Shown: piece after piece, positions 26,957 to 40,284 of the stretch
Position numbering within the stretch: the stretch's first letter is position 1
How the letters are laid out: each line of letters begins with the position of its first letter
DNA from: Nitriliruptoraceae bacterium
GTDB taxonomy: Bacteria; Actinomycetota; Nitriliruptoria; Nitriliruptorales; Nitriliruptoraceae
Assembly (NCBI GenBank): GCA_018401275.1
Contig: JAGYKW010000001.1
Span: 649,979 to 713,978 of the forward strand
Direction of reading: 5' to 3'
Length of the DNA: 64,000 nt
Position numbers and translations under genes: made by a program
The notes under the pieces: model-generated
Told to the model about the DNA's origin: nothing
Databases searched by the model: none
Seen by the model: only the letters and a program-made list of their open reading frames with translations

Positions 26957-27987
26957 GCGTGACCCAGCCGATCGTCCCCCCGGGTGCACGGACCCTCGCG
27001 GTCCTTCCTCGCGAGCAGGTCAAGCGCGCCGGTGTCGTGCGTCCGTCGATCGACACGTCCCTCCACGACGGGCGCAAGCCGCCGTGGCTGAAGGTCAAGC
27101 TGTCGACCGGGGAGAACTTCCGCGACGTGACGCGCCTGATGGAGGACCTGTCGCTCAACACGGTGTGCGCCCAGGCCGCCTGCCCCAACATCCACGAGTG
27201 CTGGGAGATGCGCGAGGCGACGTTCCTCATCGGCGGCGAGGACTGCACGCGCAGGTGCGGGTTCTGCCAGATCCAGACGGGCAAGCCCGCCGGCTACGAC
27301 CGTGACGAGCCGCGGCGTGTCGCCGAGGCCGTCGAGCACCTGGGCCTGCGCTTCGCGGTGGTGACGATGGTCGCGCGCGACGACCTCGAGGATGGCGGCG
27401 CATGGCTCGTCGCCGAGACGATCCGGCAGATCCGCGCGCGCACCCCGGAGGTCGGCGTCGAGGTGCTCCCGAGCGACTTCGGCTACGGGCGCGACCCGGA
27501 GGCCGGAGCACGTGCGCTCGAGCAGGTCCTCGAGGCGCTGCCTGACGTGTTCGCGTTCAACCTGGAGACGACGCGCCGGCTGTTCCCGGTCGTGCGCCCG
27601 TCGTTCGACTACGACCGTGGCCTCGCGTTCCTCGCGCTCGCCCGTGAGCGCTTCCCTCGCACGACCGCGGTCAAGTCGAATCTGATCGCTGGGATGGGCG
27701 AGACGGACGACGAGCTGCGCGAGTGCATGCGCGACCTGCGTGCCGCAGGCGTCGACACGCTCACGATCGGTCAGTACCTCCAGCCGTCGGCGCAGCATCT
27801 CGCGCTCGACCGCTACGTCACCCCCGAGGTCTTCGCCGCGCTGCGCACCTACGGCGAGCAGGAGCTCGGCTTCGCTCACGTGGAGGCCGGACCGCTCGTG
27901 CGCTCGAGCTACCACGCGGGCCAGCAAGCCATCGACGCACAGGCCTGGGCGCCGTCCGCAGGTCAGCCCGGCGGCCCGACCGCCTGA
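26953..27987 (+). CDS. lipA: Lipoyl synthase
   Basis: Radical-SAM enzyme that inserts two sulfurs into protein-bound octanoyl groups. The 344-residue protein has the auxiliary cluster cysteines 72, 77 and 83 (CAQAACPNIHEC) and the radical-SAM cluster cysteines 98, 102 and 105 (CTRRCGFC). The conserved C-terminal RSSYHAG, whose serine ligates the auxiliary cluster, is present. It ends the lpd-sucB-lipB-lipA block and converges with mscS; the tail after residue 330 (Gly/Pro-rich) is not conserved. Confidence 0.97.
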   Translation: MSVTQPIVPPGARTLAVLPREQVKRAGVVRPSIDTSLHDGRKPPWLKVKLSTGENFRDVTRLMEDLSLNTVCAQAACPNIHECWEMREATFLIGGEDCTRRCGFCQIQTGKPAGYDRDEPRRVAEAVEHLGLRFAVVTMVARDDLEDGGAWLVAETIRQIRARTPEVGVEVLPSDFGYGRDPEAGARALEQVLEALPDVFAFNLETTRRLFPVVRPSFDYDRGLAFLALARERFPRTTAVKSNLIAGMGETDDELRECMRDLRAAGVDTLTIGQYLQPSAQHLALDRYVTPEVFAALRTYGEQELGFAHVEAGPLVRSSYHAGQQAIDAQAWAPSAGQPGGPTA

Positions 27988-28044
27988 CGGCCTGACGGCC
28001 TGGAGGCGACGGACGCCCGAGGTCGGCCCGAGTCCAGCCCGAGG

Positions 28045-29055
28045 TCAGTCGCCGGAGGTCGCGACTCCGGGCAGCGGCGGGTCGCCGGCCACGGTGCGGT
28101 GCCACACGGTGCGCTGCGGGTACGGGATCTCGACGCCGGCCGCATCGAGCTCCTGCTTCACGACCTGCCGGAACAGGCGCCCGAGCGCCCACTGCTGACC
28201 GGGGACGGTCTTCGCGACGACACGGATGGCGACGCTCGAGTCGGCGAGGTCGTTGACCCCCCAGATCTCCATCGGCTCGCCGAGCAGCTGCTCCTGGACC
28301 TCGGGCCGCTGCTGGAACCGTTCGAGGACGCCGTGCAGCAGCTCGATGGCCTGATCGACGTCGGTCTCGTAGGCGACACCGACGTCGATGACCATCCTCG
28401 ACCACTCCTGTGTCATGTTCCCCACCCGGCTGATCGAGCCGTTCGGGACGTGCCACACCGTGCCATCGAGCGCCCGGATGCGCGTCGTGCGCAGGCTGAC
28501 CTCCTCCACGACGCCGGTGGCCTCGCCCGCATCGATCACGTCGCCGACCCCGAACTGGTCCTCCACGAGCATGATCACGCCGCTGAGGAAGTCCTTGACG
28601 ATGTCCTGAGCACCGAAACCGATCGCGACCCCGAGGATGCCGGCACCTGCGATCAGCGGGGCGAGGTTGATCCCGACCGTCCCGAGCGCCGTCAGGATCG
28701 CGAAGCCCCAGACGACGACGCGGATGACGCTCTGCGCGAGCGTGCCGAGCGCTTCGGCCCGCTGCTCCCGACGCGCCTGATGGACGCGGAGCTCCTCGGG
28801 CGTCGCCTTGTTGCTGTCACCCGCGAGGAACCCGGCGGGCATCAGGGCACGGGGGTCCTTGGCTCGGTCGATGACCCGGCGCAGCGCCCGCCGGATGAGA
28901 CGGATCGTGATCGAGGCCGCCACGAGGATCGCTGCGACGATGAGCAGCGGCTCGACGATCGATCCGACGATCCAGCCGACGAGTTCGTTGTCCGTCAGGC
29001 CCTGCACCCAGAGCGTGAGCGGGCGTGCGGTGGTCGCGAGCGGCGTCGACGTCAT
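28045..29055 (-). CDS. Small-conductance mechanosensitive channel (MscS family)
   Basis: A 336-residue inner-membrane channel expected to open under osmotic downshock. Hydrophobic helices lie at about 30-50, 105-125 and 130-150; the last includes the glycine-rich pore lining GAGILGVAIGFGAQDIVKDF. The following beta domain has EDQFGVGDVI and VPNGSI, both diagnostic for MscS. Start ATG at 29055 lacks a strong ribosome site. It diverges from glnA across a 302-bp control region. Confidence 0.92.
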   Translation of the reverse strand: MTSTPLATTARPLTLWVQGLTDNELVGWIVGSIVEPLLIVAAILVAASITIRLIRRALRRVIDRAKDPRALMPAGFLAGDSNKATPEELRVHQARREQRAEALGTLAQSVIRVVVWGFAILTALGTVGINLAPLIAGAGILGVAIGFGAQDIVKDFLSGVIMLVEDQFGVGDVIDAGEATGVVEEVSLRTTRIRALDGTVWHVPNGSISRVGNMTQEWSRMVIDVGVAYETDVDQAIELLHGVLERFQQRPEVQEQLLGEPMEIWGVNDLADSSVAIRVVAKTVPGQQWALGRLFRQVVKQELDAAGVEIPYPQRTVWHRTVAGDPPLPGVATSGD

Positions 29056-29357
29056 CGTCAGCTTTCGTCAGGGTGCGGCGACCGTAGCAACCAGGACCGC
29101 GTAACACGGCCGAAACATCGAGGACACCGGTGCGGCACAGGATCCTCATAGCGTCCTCCTCGGTAGGAGACGTCCGGGAACGCACCCGGGCTCGGACGAG
29201 GCGTCGTCCCGAGTCCCAACCGTGGACCGGACGAGCACGGGCCTCCGGGCCACGTCGCGGACGATGTCTCGTCCGCCTACCGTCACGGGCCACCGGCCCG
29301 CGGCGCGGACCGTCAGACCGAGGTGCGTGACATCGCACCGGACCAAGGAGCAGAACG
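29056..29357. promoter_or_regulatory. mscS-glnA divergent control region
   Basis: A 302-bp gap between two divergent genes. It contains the GlnR-like boxes at 29101-29138, a TCATAG stretch about ten bases after them that could be part of a glnA -10 element, several GC-rich inverted repeats (for example around 29170-29190 and 29250-29300), and an AAGGAG ribosome site seven bases before the glnA TTG start. No small open frame here looks protein-like. Confidence 0.6.
29101..29138 (+). promoter_or_regulatory. GlnR-type nitrogen operator upstream of glnA
   Basis: GTAAC, six bases, GAAAC at 29101-29116 is an exact match to the actinobacterial GlnR consensus gTnAC-N6-GaAAC. A weaker pair, GACAC-N6-GGCAC, follows with the same 11-bp spacing (29123-29138). 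It lies 220 bp before the glnA start. The match is seen in sequence; binding by a GlnR protein, which is not encoded here, is inferred. Confidence 0.65.
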
Positions 29358-30791
29358 TTGGGTAGCTCACCGCAGACGGCGGCCGACGTGCTCGCCCTCC
29401 TCAAGGAGGGGGGCTACGAGTACGTCGACCTCCGCTTCATCGACCTCCCCGGGGTCACGCAGCACACGACCTTCCCGGTCACCAACATCAACGAGGCGAC
29501 CTTCTCGAACGGCATCTACTTCGACGGGTCGTCCGTGCGCGGGTTCCAGGGCATCCAGGAATCGGACATGCTGCTGATCCCGGATCCGGCGACCGCGGTC
29601 GAGGACCACTTCCGTCAGCGCAAGACGCTGATGCTGTACTGCCACGTCCACGACCCGATCACGGGTGAGGCCTACAGCCGCGACCCGCGCAACGTCGCCC
29701 GCAAGGCGGAGGCGTACCTCGCCTCCACCGGCATCGCCGACACGGCGTACATGGGTCCTGAGGCCGAGTTCTTCATCTTCGACTCCGTGCAGTTCGAGAA
29801 CAACGGCAACGGCTCGTTCTACGAGGTCGACTCGATCGAAGGCGCATGGAACACGGGCCGCGACGAGCCCGGCGGCAACAAGGGCTACAAGCCGCGCACC
29901 AAGGGCGGGTACTTCCCTGTGCCGCCGATGGATCACTACACCGATCTGCGCTCCGACATGGTGAGCAACCTGGAGGCCTTCGGGATCACCACGCAGCTGC
30001 ACCACCACGAGGTCGGTTCGGGCGGTCAGGGCGAGATCGGCATCGAGTTCGACACGCTCGCCACGATCGCCGACAAGCTGATGACGTTCAAGTACGTCGT
30101 GAAGAACACGGCGTGGCATCAGGGCAAGACCGTCACGTTCATGCCGAAGCCCATCTTCGGTGACAACGGTTCGGGCATGCACACGCACCAGTCGCTGTGG
30201 AAGGGTGGCGAGCCGCTGTTCTTCGACACGAACGGCTACGGGCAGCTGTCGGACCTGGCGCGCTGGTACATCGGCGGCCTGCTCGCGCACGCCCCGGCGG
30301 TGCTCGCGTTCACCAACCCGACGACCAACTCGTACCGCCGGCTCGTGCCGGGCTACGAGGCACCCGTCAACCTGGTGTACTCGGCGCGCAACCGGTCCGC
30401 AGCGGTCCGCATCCCGCTCTCGGGTGACTCGCCGAAGGCGAAGCGCATCGAGTTCCGGGTCCCCGACCCGTCGTCGAACCCGTACCTCGCGTTCGCCGCG
30501 ATGCTCATGGCAGGACTCGACGGGATCCGCAACCGGATCGAGCCGCCGGACCCGGTCGACAAGGACATCTACGACCTGCCGCCCGAGGAGCTGCGCAACC
30601 TCCCGAGCGTCCCGCGCTCCCTCGAGGAGTCGCTGGCCGGCCTCGCCGCCGACCACGACTTCCTCCTCGAGGGTGACGTGTTCACCCCGGACCTGATCGA
30701 GACCTGGATCGCGTACAAGATGGAGAACGAGGTCGCACAGGTCGGGCTGCGCCCGCACCCGCTGGAGTTCCAGCTGTACTACGACATCTGA
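29358..30791 (+). CDS. glnA: Glutamine synthetase type I, adenylylatable
   Basis: Makes glutamine from glutamate, ammonia and ATP; main entry of nitrogen. The 477 residues match dodecameric GSI. The DGSSVRGF loop near residue 50, [13 protein letters not shown] and the adenylylation segment with Tyr405 in DIYDLPPEE are present, so GlnE (encoded at 44474) could modify it. The start is a TTG with AAGGAG seven bases upstream, which is rare and may limit translation. GlnR-like boxes precede it and a strong hairpin follows the stop. Confidence 0.97.
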   Translation: MGSSPQTAADVLALLKEGGYEYVDLRFIDLPGVTQHTTFPVTNINEATFSNGIYFDGSSVRGFQGIQESDMLLIPDPATAVEDHFRQRKTLMLYCHVHDPITGEAYSRDPRNVARKAEAYLASTGIADTAYMGPEAEFFIFDSVQFENNGNGSFYEVDSIEGAWNTGRDEPGGNKGYKPRTKGGYFPVPPMDHYTDLRSDMVSNLEAFGITTQLHHHEVGSGGQGEIGIEFDTLATIADKLMTFKYVVKNTAWHQGKTVTFMPKPIFGDNGSGMHTHQSLWKGGEPLFFDTNGYGQLSDLARWYIGGLLAHAPAVLAFTNPTTNSYRRLVPGYEAPVNLVYSARNRSAAVRIPLSGDSPKAKRIEFRVPDPSSNPYLAFAAMLMAGLDGIRNRIEPPDPVDKDIYDLPPEELRNLPSVPRSLEESLAGLAADHDFLLEGDVFTPDLIETWIAYKMENEVAQVGLRPHPLEFQLYYDI

Positions 30792-30814
30792 GCGACGCAC
30801 GATCCGCAGCATCC

Positions 30815-30850
30815 GAGGCCGCAGGGCGCCCGTACGGGCCCTGCGGCCTC
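30815..30850 (+). terminator. Rho-independent-type hairpin after glnA
   Basis: A perfect 13-bp stem (GAGGCCGCAGGGC with GCCCTGCGGCCTC) and a 10-base loop lie 23 bp after the glnA stop. There is no T-run, but the stem is very strong and well placed. Confidence 0.7.
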
Positions 30851-30974
30851 ACCCGTCGTTCCCCTCGCTGCCCGGCGCCTGCTCGGCCAGCGGCACCTAC
30901 CCTCCGGACCGATGTCCGCTGCACACTCCGCTGCACACGCTGGACGCGCTCGCGACCCCGGGGAGCCACGACGG

Positions 30975-31889
30975 ATGATGCGGACGATGCGCCCCATCAT
31001 GCTGGTCGTGAGCGCTGCGCTGCTCGTCGTCGGCTGCACCGCACAGGACGAAACGGACGTCGCACCGCCCGCTGTGGTGTCCACGCCGGCCGCGCCGGAG
31101 CCTCCCGTCCCGATGCCGGCCACCGACGATGCCACGGGTTCGGATGCTGCGCCCACCCTGGGCTCGGCCGCAGCGCGCCCCACGTGGCTCGGCACACGGG
31201 TCCTCCCGCTGGCCGCCGACGGCTTCGGCCAGCGGCTCGCGACGCCTGAGGAGCTCGTCGACCGCCGGCTCGTGACACCGGCGCTCCCTGACCCCACGCC
31301 CCCGTCGCCCCCGGCCGACGGTGGGTTCGACGCCTCGATCGCCGACGTGCCCCCGGGGGTGGCCGCGCGCTCGACATGGCACGAAGGATGTCCCGTCACG
31401 CTCGCTGAGCTGCGCTACGTCACCGTCACGTTCCACGGGTTCGATGCACGGGCCCACACCGGCGAGCTCCTCGTCCATCAGGACGTCGCGGACGATGTGG
31501 TGCGCGTGTTCGCCGCGCTCCACGCCGACCGCTTCCCCATCGAGGAGCTGCGCATCATCGCCGCGGATGAACTGAGCGCTCCGCCGACGGGTGACGGGAA
31601 CGTCACGTCCGCGTTCGTCTGCCGCGCGACCGTGGGGGGCTCGCGCTGGTCGGACCATGCCTTCGGCCGTGCGATCGACGTGAACCCCTTCCACAACCCC
31701 TACGTCCGCGGTGACCTCGTGATCCCGGAGCTCGCGGGCGCCTACGTCGATCGCCGTGATGTCCGCCCAGGCATGGTCATCGCCGGCGATGCGGTCACCC
31801 GTGCGTTCGCCACCATCGGCTGGGGCTGGGGCGGGGACTGGACCGGCGCTGCGACCGATCCGATGCACTTCTCGGCCTCCGGGCGCTGA
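30975..31889 (+). CDS. M15-family peptidase-like lipoprotein
   Basis: A 304-residue predicted lipoprotein. MMRTMRP starts a signal peptide ending in a lipobox (LVVGC) near residue 17. A Pro/Ala-rich linker follows, then a domain of the M15 (VanY/extensin-like) family: FVCR, SDHAFGRAIDVNP and GWGWGGDW with DPMHF, giving the two His and the Asp that hold zinc. Such enzymes cut peptidoglycan peptides outside the membrane. ATG at 30975 is chosen because GGGAG lies about nine bases upstream. A small hairpin at 31898-31912 follows the gene. Confidence 0.85.
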   Translation: MMRTMRPIMLVVSAALLVVGCTAQDETDVAPPAVVSTPAAPEPPVPMPATDDATGSDAAPTLGSAAARPTWLGTRVLPLAADGFGQRLATPEELVDRRLVTPALPDPTPPSPPADGGFDASIADVPPGVAARSTWHEGCPVTLAELRYVTVTFHGFDARAHTGELLVHQDVADDVVRVFAALHADRFPIEELRIIAADELSAPPTGDGNVTSAFVCRATVGGSRWSDHAFGRAIDVNPFHNPYVRGDLVIPELAGAYVDRRDVRPGMVIAGDAVTRAFATIGWGWGGDWTGAATDPMHFSASGR

Positions 31890-32051
31890 CCCGGGCCTCG
31901 GGCAGAGCCCGACAGCGAGCAGCCCCTGGGTCGCACGGACGCTGCCGCCAGGCCTTCCGGCGCACCGAGCCGATCCGACCGCGGTCTAGTGTTCACCTCG
32001 ACGGATCGCCCGTGGCCGCGGGCGGGCACCGACGACCGGATGGGCGGAACG

Positions 32052-34268
32052 ATGCAGACGATCCTCTACACCTACGCTGACGAGGCACCGGCGCTCGCGA
32101 CACACTCGTTCCTGCCGATCCTTCAGAACTTCCTCGGGACGGCGGGCGTCAGCATCGAGCTGCGTGACATCTCGCTCGCCGGCCGCATCCTCGCCGCGTT
32201 CTCCGACCGTCTGCCCGAGGAGCAGCGGGTGCCAGACGCGCTCGCCGAGCTGGGGCGACTCGCCCTGACCCCGGGCGCGAACATCGTCAAGCTGCCCAAC
32301 ATCAGCGCCTCCATCCCGCAGCTGAAGGCCGCCATCGCGGAACTGCAGGCGAAGGGCTACGCGCTGCCCGATCATCCCGACGACCCGCGCACCGACGAGG
32401 AGCGCGACGTCCGGGCGCGGTACGACCGCGTGAAGGGCAGCGCGGTCAACCCGGTCCTGCGCCAGGGGAACTCCGATCGACGCGCTCCCGGATCGGTCAA
32501 GCGCTTCGCACGCTCCCACCCGCACTCCATGGGTGCCTGGTCACCGGACTCGCGGACCCATGTGGCCACGATGGATGGGGGCGACTTCCGCTCCAGCGAG
32601 CGTTCCGTCACCGTCGAGGGCGATCGCACCGCTCGTATCGAGCTGGTCCGCACGGACGGCGACGTCATCGTCCTCAAGGACGGCGTGAAGCTGCGTGCGG
32701 GCAGCGTCGTCGATGCGGCCGTGATGAGCCGCGCTGCTCTCGAGACGTTCCTCGCCCGCGAGGTCGCCGACGCGAAGGCGCAGGGCCTGATGTTCTCCTT
32801 CCATGTGAAGGCGACCATGATGAAGGTCTCCGACCCGATCCTGTTCGGCCATGCCGTCCGGGCCGTGCTCGGTGACGTGATGACCGATCATGCGGACGCG
32901 CTGGAGCGTTGTGGCGCGGACCCCGACGATGGACTGGCGGCGATGCTCGCAGCGGTCGCGACGCTGACCGACGCGGAGCGCGACAGCGTCGAGGGAGCCA
33001 TCCATGCGGCGCTCGCCGACGGACCGGCCCTCGCCCACGTCGACTCCGACCGTGGGATCACCAACCTGCACGTGCCCTCCGACGTGATCGTCGATGCATC
33101 GATGCCGGCGATGATCCGGACCTCGGGCAAGATGTGGGGTGCGGACGGCGAGGCCGGCGACACGAAGGCGGTCATCCCCGACTCGAGCTACGCCGCGCTG
33201 TACGCGGAGACGATCGATGACTGCCGGCGCAACGGCGCCTTCGACCCGGCCCGGATGGGCTCGGTGCAGAACGTCGGCCTGATGGCTGAGGCGGCCGAGG
33301 AGTACGGCTCGCACGACACGACCTTCCGGCTCCCTGCCGGCGGCACGGTGCGCGTCGTCGCGGACGGTGTCGAGCTGCTCAGCCACACGGTCGAGCAGGG
33401 CGACATCTGGCGCATGTGCCGCACGACCGACGCGGCCATCCGCGACTGGGTCCGCCTCGCTGTCGAGCGCGGACGGCAGTCCGGCATCCCGGTCGTCTTC
33501 TGGCTCGATGAGACCCGTGCCCATGACGCGCAGCTGCTGCGCAAGCTCGACGACGAGCTCGCGAAGCTCGACACGGACGGCCTGGACCTCTCGGTCAAGC
33601 CGCTCGGCGAGGCGACCCGGCATGCGCTCGCACGCTGTCGCAGCGACGAGGACACCATCGCGGCCACAGGGAACGTGCTGCGCGACTACCTCACGGACCT
33701 GTTCCCGATCCTCGAGCTCGGCACCAGCGCGAAGATGCTCTCGATCGTGCCGCTGATGGCCGGCGGCGCCCTGTTCGAGACGGGTGCCGGCGGTTCCGCC
33801 CCGAAGCACGTGCAGCAGCTGGTGAAGGAGAACCACCTGCGCTGGGACTCGCTCGGTGAGTTCCTCGCGATGGTCGCCTCGCTGGAGCACGTCGCGCGTG
33901 TCGCCGGCAACCCGCGTGCTGCACTGCTCGCCGCGACGCTCGACCGCGCGATCGAGCTGCTGCTCACTGAGGGCCGCTCGCCCTCACGCAAGGTCGGGCA
34001 GATCGACACGCGCGGCAGCCACGCCTCGATCGCCGTGTTCTGGGCGCGCGAGCTCGCTGCACAGACGGAGGACGCCGGACTCGCCGCATCGTTCGCACCG
34101 GTGGCGCAGCAGCTCGCCGCGGACGAGGACACGATCCTGGCCGAGCTGCTGGCCGTCCAAGGGCCTCCGGCGGACGTCGGCGGCTACTACCGGCCGGACC
34201 CGGTGCGTGCCGACGCCGTGATGCGGCCGTCCGCGACGCTCAACGCTGCGATCGACGCGCTCGCCTGA
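32052..34268 (+). CDS. icd: Isocitrate dehydrogenase, NADP-dependent, monomeric type
   Basis: Oxidatively decarboxylates isocitrate to 2-oxoglutarate. The 738 residues and the start [22 protein letters not shown] are those of the monomeric IDH-II class, unrelated in sequence to the dimeric enzyme. [30 protein letters not shown] and [13 protein letters not shown] are family blocks. ATG at 32052 aligns with family starts; another ATG at 32040 is possible. The product feeds glutamate synthesis, which links it to the nitrogen genes around it. Confidence 0.97.
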   Translation: MQTILYTYADEAPALATHSFLPILQNFLGTAGVSIELRDISLAGRILAAFSDRLPEEQRVPDALAELGRLALTPGANIVKLPNISASIPQLKAAIAELQAKGYALPDHPDDPRTDEERDVRARYDRVKGSAVNPVLRQGNSDRRAPGSVKRFARSHPHSMGAWSPDSRTHVATMDGGDFRSSERSVTVEGDRTARIELVRTDGDVIVLKDGVKLRAGSVVDAAVMSRAALETFLAREVADAKAQGLMFSFHVKATMMKVSDPILFGHAVRAVLGDVMTDHADALERCGADPDDGLAAMLAAVATLTDAERDSVEGAIHAALADGPALAHVDSDRGITNLHVPSDVIVDASMPAMIRTSGKMWGADGEAGDTKAVIPDSSYAALYAETIDDCRRNGAFDPARMGSVQNVGLMAEAAEEYGSHDTTFRLPAGGTVRVVADGVELLSHTVEQGDIWRMCRTTDAAIRDWVRLAVERGRQSGIPVVFWLDETRAHDAQLLRKLDDELAKLDTDGLDLSVKPLGEATRHALARCRSDEDTIAATGNVLRDYLTDLFPILELGTSAKMLSIVPLMAGGALFETGAGGSAPKHVQQLVKENHLRWDSLGEFLAMVASLEHVARVAGNPRAALLAATLDRAIELLLTEGRSPSRKVGQIDTRGSHASIAVFWARELAAQTEDAGLAASFAPVAQQLAADEDTILAELLAVQGPPADVGGYYRPDPVRADAVMRPSATLNAAIDALA

Positions 34269-34307
34269 GCCGGAGCGGGAGCCGGAGCGATCCGTCGGCG
34301 TGCAGCG

Positions 34308-36383
34308 TCATGACGCGGGAGCGCCGGCCTGCTCGATGCGTGCACTGAGGTCGATCCAGCGCGCCATGAGCGACTCCGCCGTGTCCTTCGCAGCGCCGTG
34401 CGCGGTCACGACCTCGGCAGCCGCATCCCGGTCGTCGTACAGGCCGGGTTCACCGAGTCGGCGCGTCAGCTCGGCGACCTGCGCCTCCGCAGCGCCGAGC
34501 TCGCGTTCGACACGGGTGAGCTCGCGCGTCAGCGCACGCAGGTCCGCATCGTCGGCGTCCTGAGCGCCCCCGGACCCGCCGGCGGCCGCAGCCTTGCCCG
34601 CTCCCTTGCTGGCCGTCCCCTTGCCCGTCCCCTTGCCCGTCCCCTTGCCGCGGCCGCTGCGCCCGCCCGGTGGTGGTGGCGCCCCGAGCGCGTTGCGCCC
34701 CCGCGCCGCGCTGCTGCGCTCGGCTGCGGCGTGCGCGTCAGCACTGCGTGCCGCTTCGTCACGACGCCACTCGAGCTCCTCGTAGGTGCCATCGAACCAG
34801 CTCGCGTCCCCGTCGCGCACGTCGACGATCGCGTCGGCGACGGTGCGCACGACGTGCCGGTCGTGCGTGACGAGCACGACGGTCCCGGGGTACGCGGTCA
34901 GCGCGTCCTCGAGCACGTCGCGCGACGCCATGTCCAGGTGGTTGGTCGGCTCGTCGAGGAGCAGCAGGTTGTAGGGCGCGACCATCACCTTCGCCAGCGC
35001 GAGACGCATGCGCTCGCCACCGGACAGCACACCGACGCTGCGCTCCGCGAGGTCACCGGGGAAGCCGAACGCAGCCAGGAGCGAACGCTGGTCGACGCTG
35101 CGGTGGCGCTCACCGAGTGCGGTGCGGAACTCCTCCAGCGCGCTGCGCTCGGGGTCGAGCGTGTCGGCCGCATGCTGGTCGACGAAGGCCGCGCTCACGT
35201 TCGCGCCGGGCCGCATCTCGCCCGCGGTCGGCGTCGTCGCCCCCGCAAGGATGCGGAGGATCGTCGACTTCCCGGCCCCGTTCGGACCGACCAGCGCGAC
35301 CTTGCGTCCACGCTCGACCGCGAGGTCGACGCCGCTGAGCACCTGGTTGTCGTCGTAGCGCATGCCGATGCCGACGAGCTCGGCGACGATGCGCCCGGCG
35401 CGTTCGGGCTCGGGGAACCCGAAGCGCGCGACGAGGGCGCGATGCTCGGGCACCTCGATGCGAGCGATCTTGTCGAGCGCGCGCTCGCGTGACTTCACCT
35501 GGCGCGCCTTGGTGGCCTTGTAGCGGAAGCGCTCGATGAAGCGCTCCTGCTCGGCGAGCATGCGGTCCTGCTGCGAGCGTGCGGTGCGCAGCCGCTCGAG
35601 CCGCTGCTCGCGCTGCTCCACGAACGTCTCGAAGCCGCCCACCTCGCCGCTGCGACGGACGTCGTAGGTCGTCGCGGTCCCCGCCGCGACCTCGACGATG
35701 GTGTGGGCGACGGCATCGATGAAGTCGCGGTCGTGCGAGACGAACAGCAGCCCCCCGGGCAGCGCGGCGAGCGTCTGCTCGAGCCAGCGGATCGTCTCGA
35801 GGTCGAGGTGGTTGGTGGGCTCGTCGAGCACGAGCACGTCAGGCCGTCCGACGAGCAGGCGCCCGAGTGCGGCACGCACGCGCCAGCCTCCGGAGAACTC
35901 GCGCGGGTCGCGCTGCGCGTCCCCCGGCGCGAACCCGAGGCCTGCCAGGGTGCGCTCCGCGTCCCCGTCGAGCGTGTAGCCACCGAGCTGCTCGTACCGC
36001 TCACGCGCGTCCGCGTAGCGGTCCATCAACGCCTCGGCGCGCTCCATGTCCGCCGTCTCGAGCTCGAGCTCCATCGCGGCGAGGTCGCGCTCGAGGACCA
36101 TGAGGTGGTCCGCACCCTCGCGCACCAGGGCGAGCAGCGTCGGGTAGCGGGCCGCGAGGTCGGCGGCGTCCTGCTCGAGCCACCCGATGCGCAGCTCGCG
36201 AGGCCGGTGCACCTCGCCCACGGCCGGCCGGAGACCTCCGACGAGGGTGCGCAGCAGGGTCGTCTTGCCCACGCCGTTACCGCCGACGAGCGCGACACGC
36301 TCCCCGATGGCGACACCGATGTCGACACGGTCGAGCAGCACGCGACCACCGACCTCGATGGTGAGCCCCGACGCGCGCAGCAT
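34308..36383 (-). CDS. ABC-F family ATPase
   Basis: A 691-residue cytoplasmic protein with two ATP-binding domains and no membrane part. Walker A motifs are GGNGVGKTT (near residue 35) and GPNGAGKST (near 370); signatures are [12 protein letters not shown] and [13 protein letters not shown]. The inter-domain linker is arginine/lysine-rich (residues about 260-310) and a C-terminal coiled coil follows a Gly-Lys-Thr repeat ([11 protein letters not shown]). ABC-F proteins act on the ribosome in translation or antibiotic protection; which applies here is not clear. Confidence 0.93.
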   Translation of the reverse strand: MLRASGLTIEVGGRVLLDRVDIGVAIGERVALVGGNGVGKTTLLRTLVGGLRPAVGEVHRPRELRIGWLEQDAADLAARYPTLLALVREGADHLMVLERDLAAMELELETADMERAEALMDRYADARERYEQLGGYTLDGDAERTLAGLGFAPGDAQRDPREFSGGWRVRAALGRLLVGRPDVLVLDEPTNHLDLETIRWLEQTLAALPGGLLFVSHDRDFIDAVAHTIVEVAAGTATTYDVRRSGEVGGFETFVEQREQRLERLRTARSQQDRMLAEQERFIERFRYKATKARQVKSRERALDKIARIEVPEHRALVARFGFPEPERAGRIVAELVGIGMRYDDNQVLSGVDLAVERGRKVALVGPNGAGKSTILRILAGATTPTAGEMRPGANVSAAFVDQHAADTLDPERSALEEFRTALGERHRSVDQRSLLAAFGFPGDLAERSVGVLSGGERMRLALAKVMVAPYNLLLLDEPTNHLDMASRDVLEDALTAYPGTVVLVTHDRHVVRTVADAIVDVRDGDASWFDGTYEELEWRRDEAARSADAHAAAERSSAARGRNALGAPPPPGGRSGRGKGTGKGTGKGTASKGAGKAAAAGGSGGAQDADDADLRALTRELTRVERELGAAEAQVAELTRRLGEPGLYDDRDAAAEVVTAHGAAKDTAESLMARWIDLSARIEQAGAPAS

Positions 36384-36387
36384 GTCC

Positions 36388-37011
36388 TCAGCCGTTCAGG
36401 TCGGCGTGCGTCAGGCGCGCCGGCGCCGAGCTGCGTGTGCGCTTCAGCTCGAAGAACCCATCGGTCGCGACCATCGCGAGGAAGCCGTCCCACAGACGCA
36501 GCGAGGCCTCGACGTCGGGCAGCTCCGTGATCACGGGACCGAACAGTCCGATGCGACCGGTCCCGTCAGGTCGATCGACCGCGATGATGGGCGTCCCGAC
36601 CGCGTCCCCGACCAGCGCGAGGCCCTCGTCCATCGACGTGCGGACCGCAGCGTCATACTCGGCGTCGTCCGCGGCGGCGGCGAACGCAGGGTCGAGACCG
36701 AGCCCGGTGAGCACCGCTCTCAGGTCGACGGTCGTCCCCTCGACGTGCAGCACGCGGCCCAGCTCGGTGTAGAGCTCGCCGATCCGGTGCCCCTGACCAG
36801 CGGCGCGCAGCGCCTCCACGGTGCGGAGCATCCCGTGGCTCGCGGTCACCTCCGCGAAGAACGGTTCGCCCTCACGGGTGCCGTTCTTCAGGAGCAGGCT
36901 GATCGGCGACCACTCGATGGTCACCTCACGCTGCGTGGCGACCCGGACGAGCCAGCGCGAGGTGATCCAGCAGAACGGGCAGGCGGGGTCGAACCAGAAC
37001 CGGACATGCAT
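36388..37011 (-). CDS. DsbA-fold reductase related to mycothiol-dependent nitroreductase Rv2466c
   Basis: A 207-residue thioredoxin-fold protein with a helical insert. The active site is CPFC (Cys11, Cys14) in [17 protein letters not shown]. The C-terminal FGPVITELP and FFELKRTR stretches match Rv2466c of Mycobacterium tuberculosis, which uses mycothiol. That enzyme has CPWC, so this is a Phe variant. ATG at 37011 has GGAG five bases upstream; the frame opens 28 codons further without support. Four bases separate it from the ABC-F gene. Confidence 0.84.
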   Translation of the reverse strand: MHVRFWFDPACPFCWITSRWLVRVATQREVTIEWSPISLLLKNGTREGEPFFAEVTASHGMLRTVEALRAAGQGHRIGELYTELGRVLHVEGTTVDLRAVLTGLGLDPAFAAAADDAEYDAAVRTSMDEGLALVGDAVGTPIIAVDRPDGTGRIGLFGPVITELPDVEASLRLWDGFLAMVATDGFFELKRTRSSAPARLTHADLNG

Positions 37012-37377
37012 GAGGTCTCCGGAGGCAGCGCGGACGGACGGTCGGATGACGGGAGCGTCGTCGCACGGTACTCGCCGCACCTCCTTGACCGGCACCGGAA
37101 CGCCACCTACCGTGCGTCGACAACCACATCGTGAGGCCGCGCACGCCGGGCGGGAGAGTGACGGGGTCGTTCACACGACCACCCGTCCGCCGAAGGAGCA
37201 ACCCCTCCCGGGAACCTCTCAGGCACCCGTACCGCTCGGAGGAGGCCACTCTGGAAAGTGCCCCCACGGGCACGCCGACGGGGAAAGCCGGCTGCGACCG
37301 GTGAAACTCTCAGGCCCGACCGACAGAGCGGGAGGACGCCCACCAGCACCCGCTGGCGTGCCCTCGGAGGCCCTCCC
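37012..37377. promoter_or_regulatory. Control region with glycine riboswitch
   Basis: A 366-bp gap between the divergent DsbA-fold gene and gcvP. Bases 37012-37147 should hold both promoters; no element stands out. Bases 37148-37335 form the riboswitch. The last 40 bases contain a GGAGG ribosome site seven bases before the gcvP GTG, inside a short GC-rich stem that could be the expression platform. Confidence 0.6.
37148..37335 (+). ncRNA. Tandem glycine riboswitch (gcvT class)
   Basis: Two aptamers in series. The first has CGGGAGAG (37151-37158), CGCCGAAGGAGCAA, CCTCTCAGGC and GGAGG...CACTCTGGAAAG (to 37259). The second has ACGCCGACGGGGAAAGCC, GTGAAACTCTCAGGC and the closing GACAGAGCGGGAGG. 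These conserved cores are specific to the glycine riboswitch. It sits directly before gcvP-gcvT-gcvH, which it most likely turns on when glycine is high. Confidence 0.95.
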
Positions 37378-40280
<2,903 letters not shown>

Positions 40281-40284
<4 letters not shown>

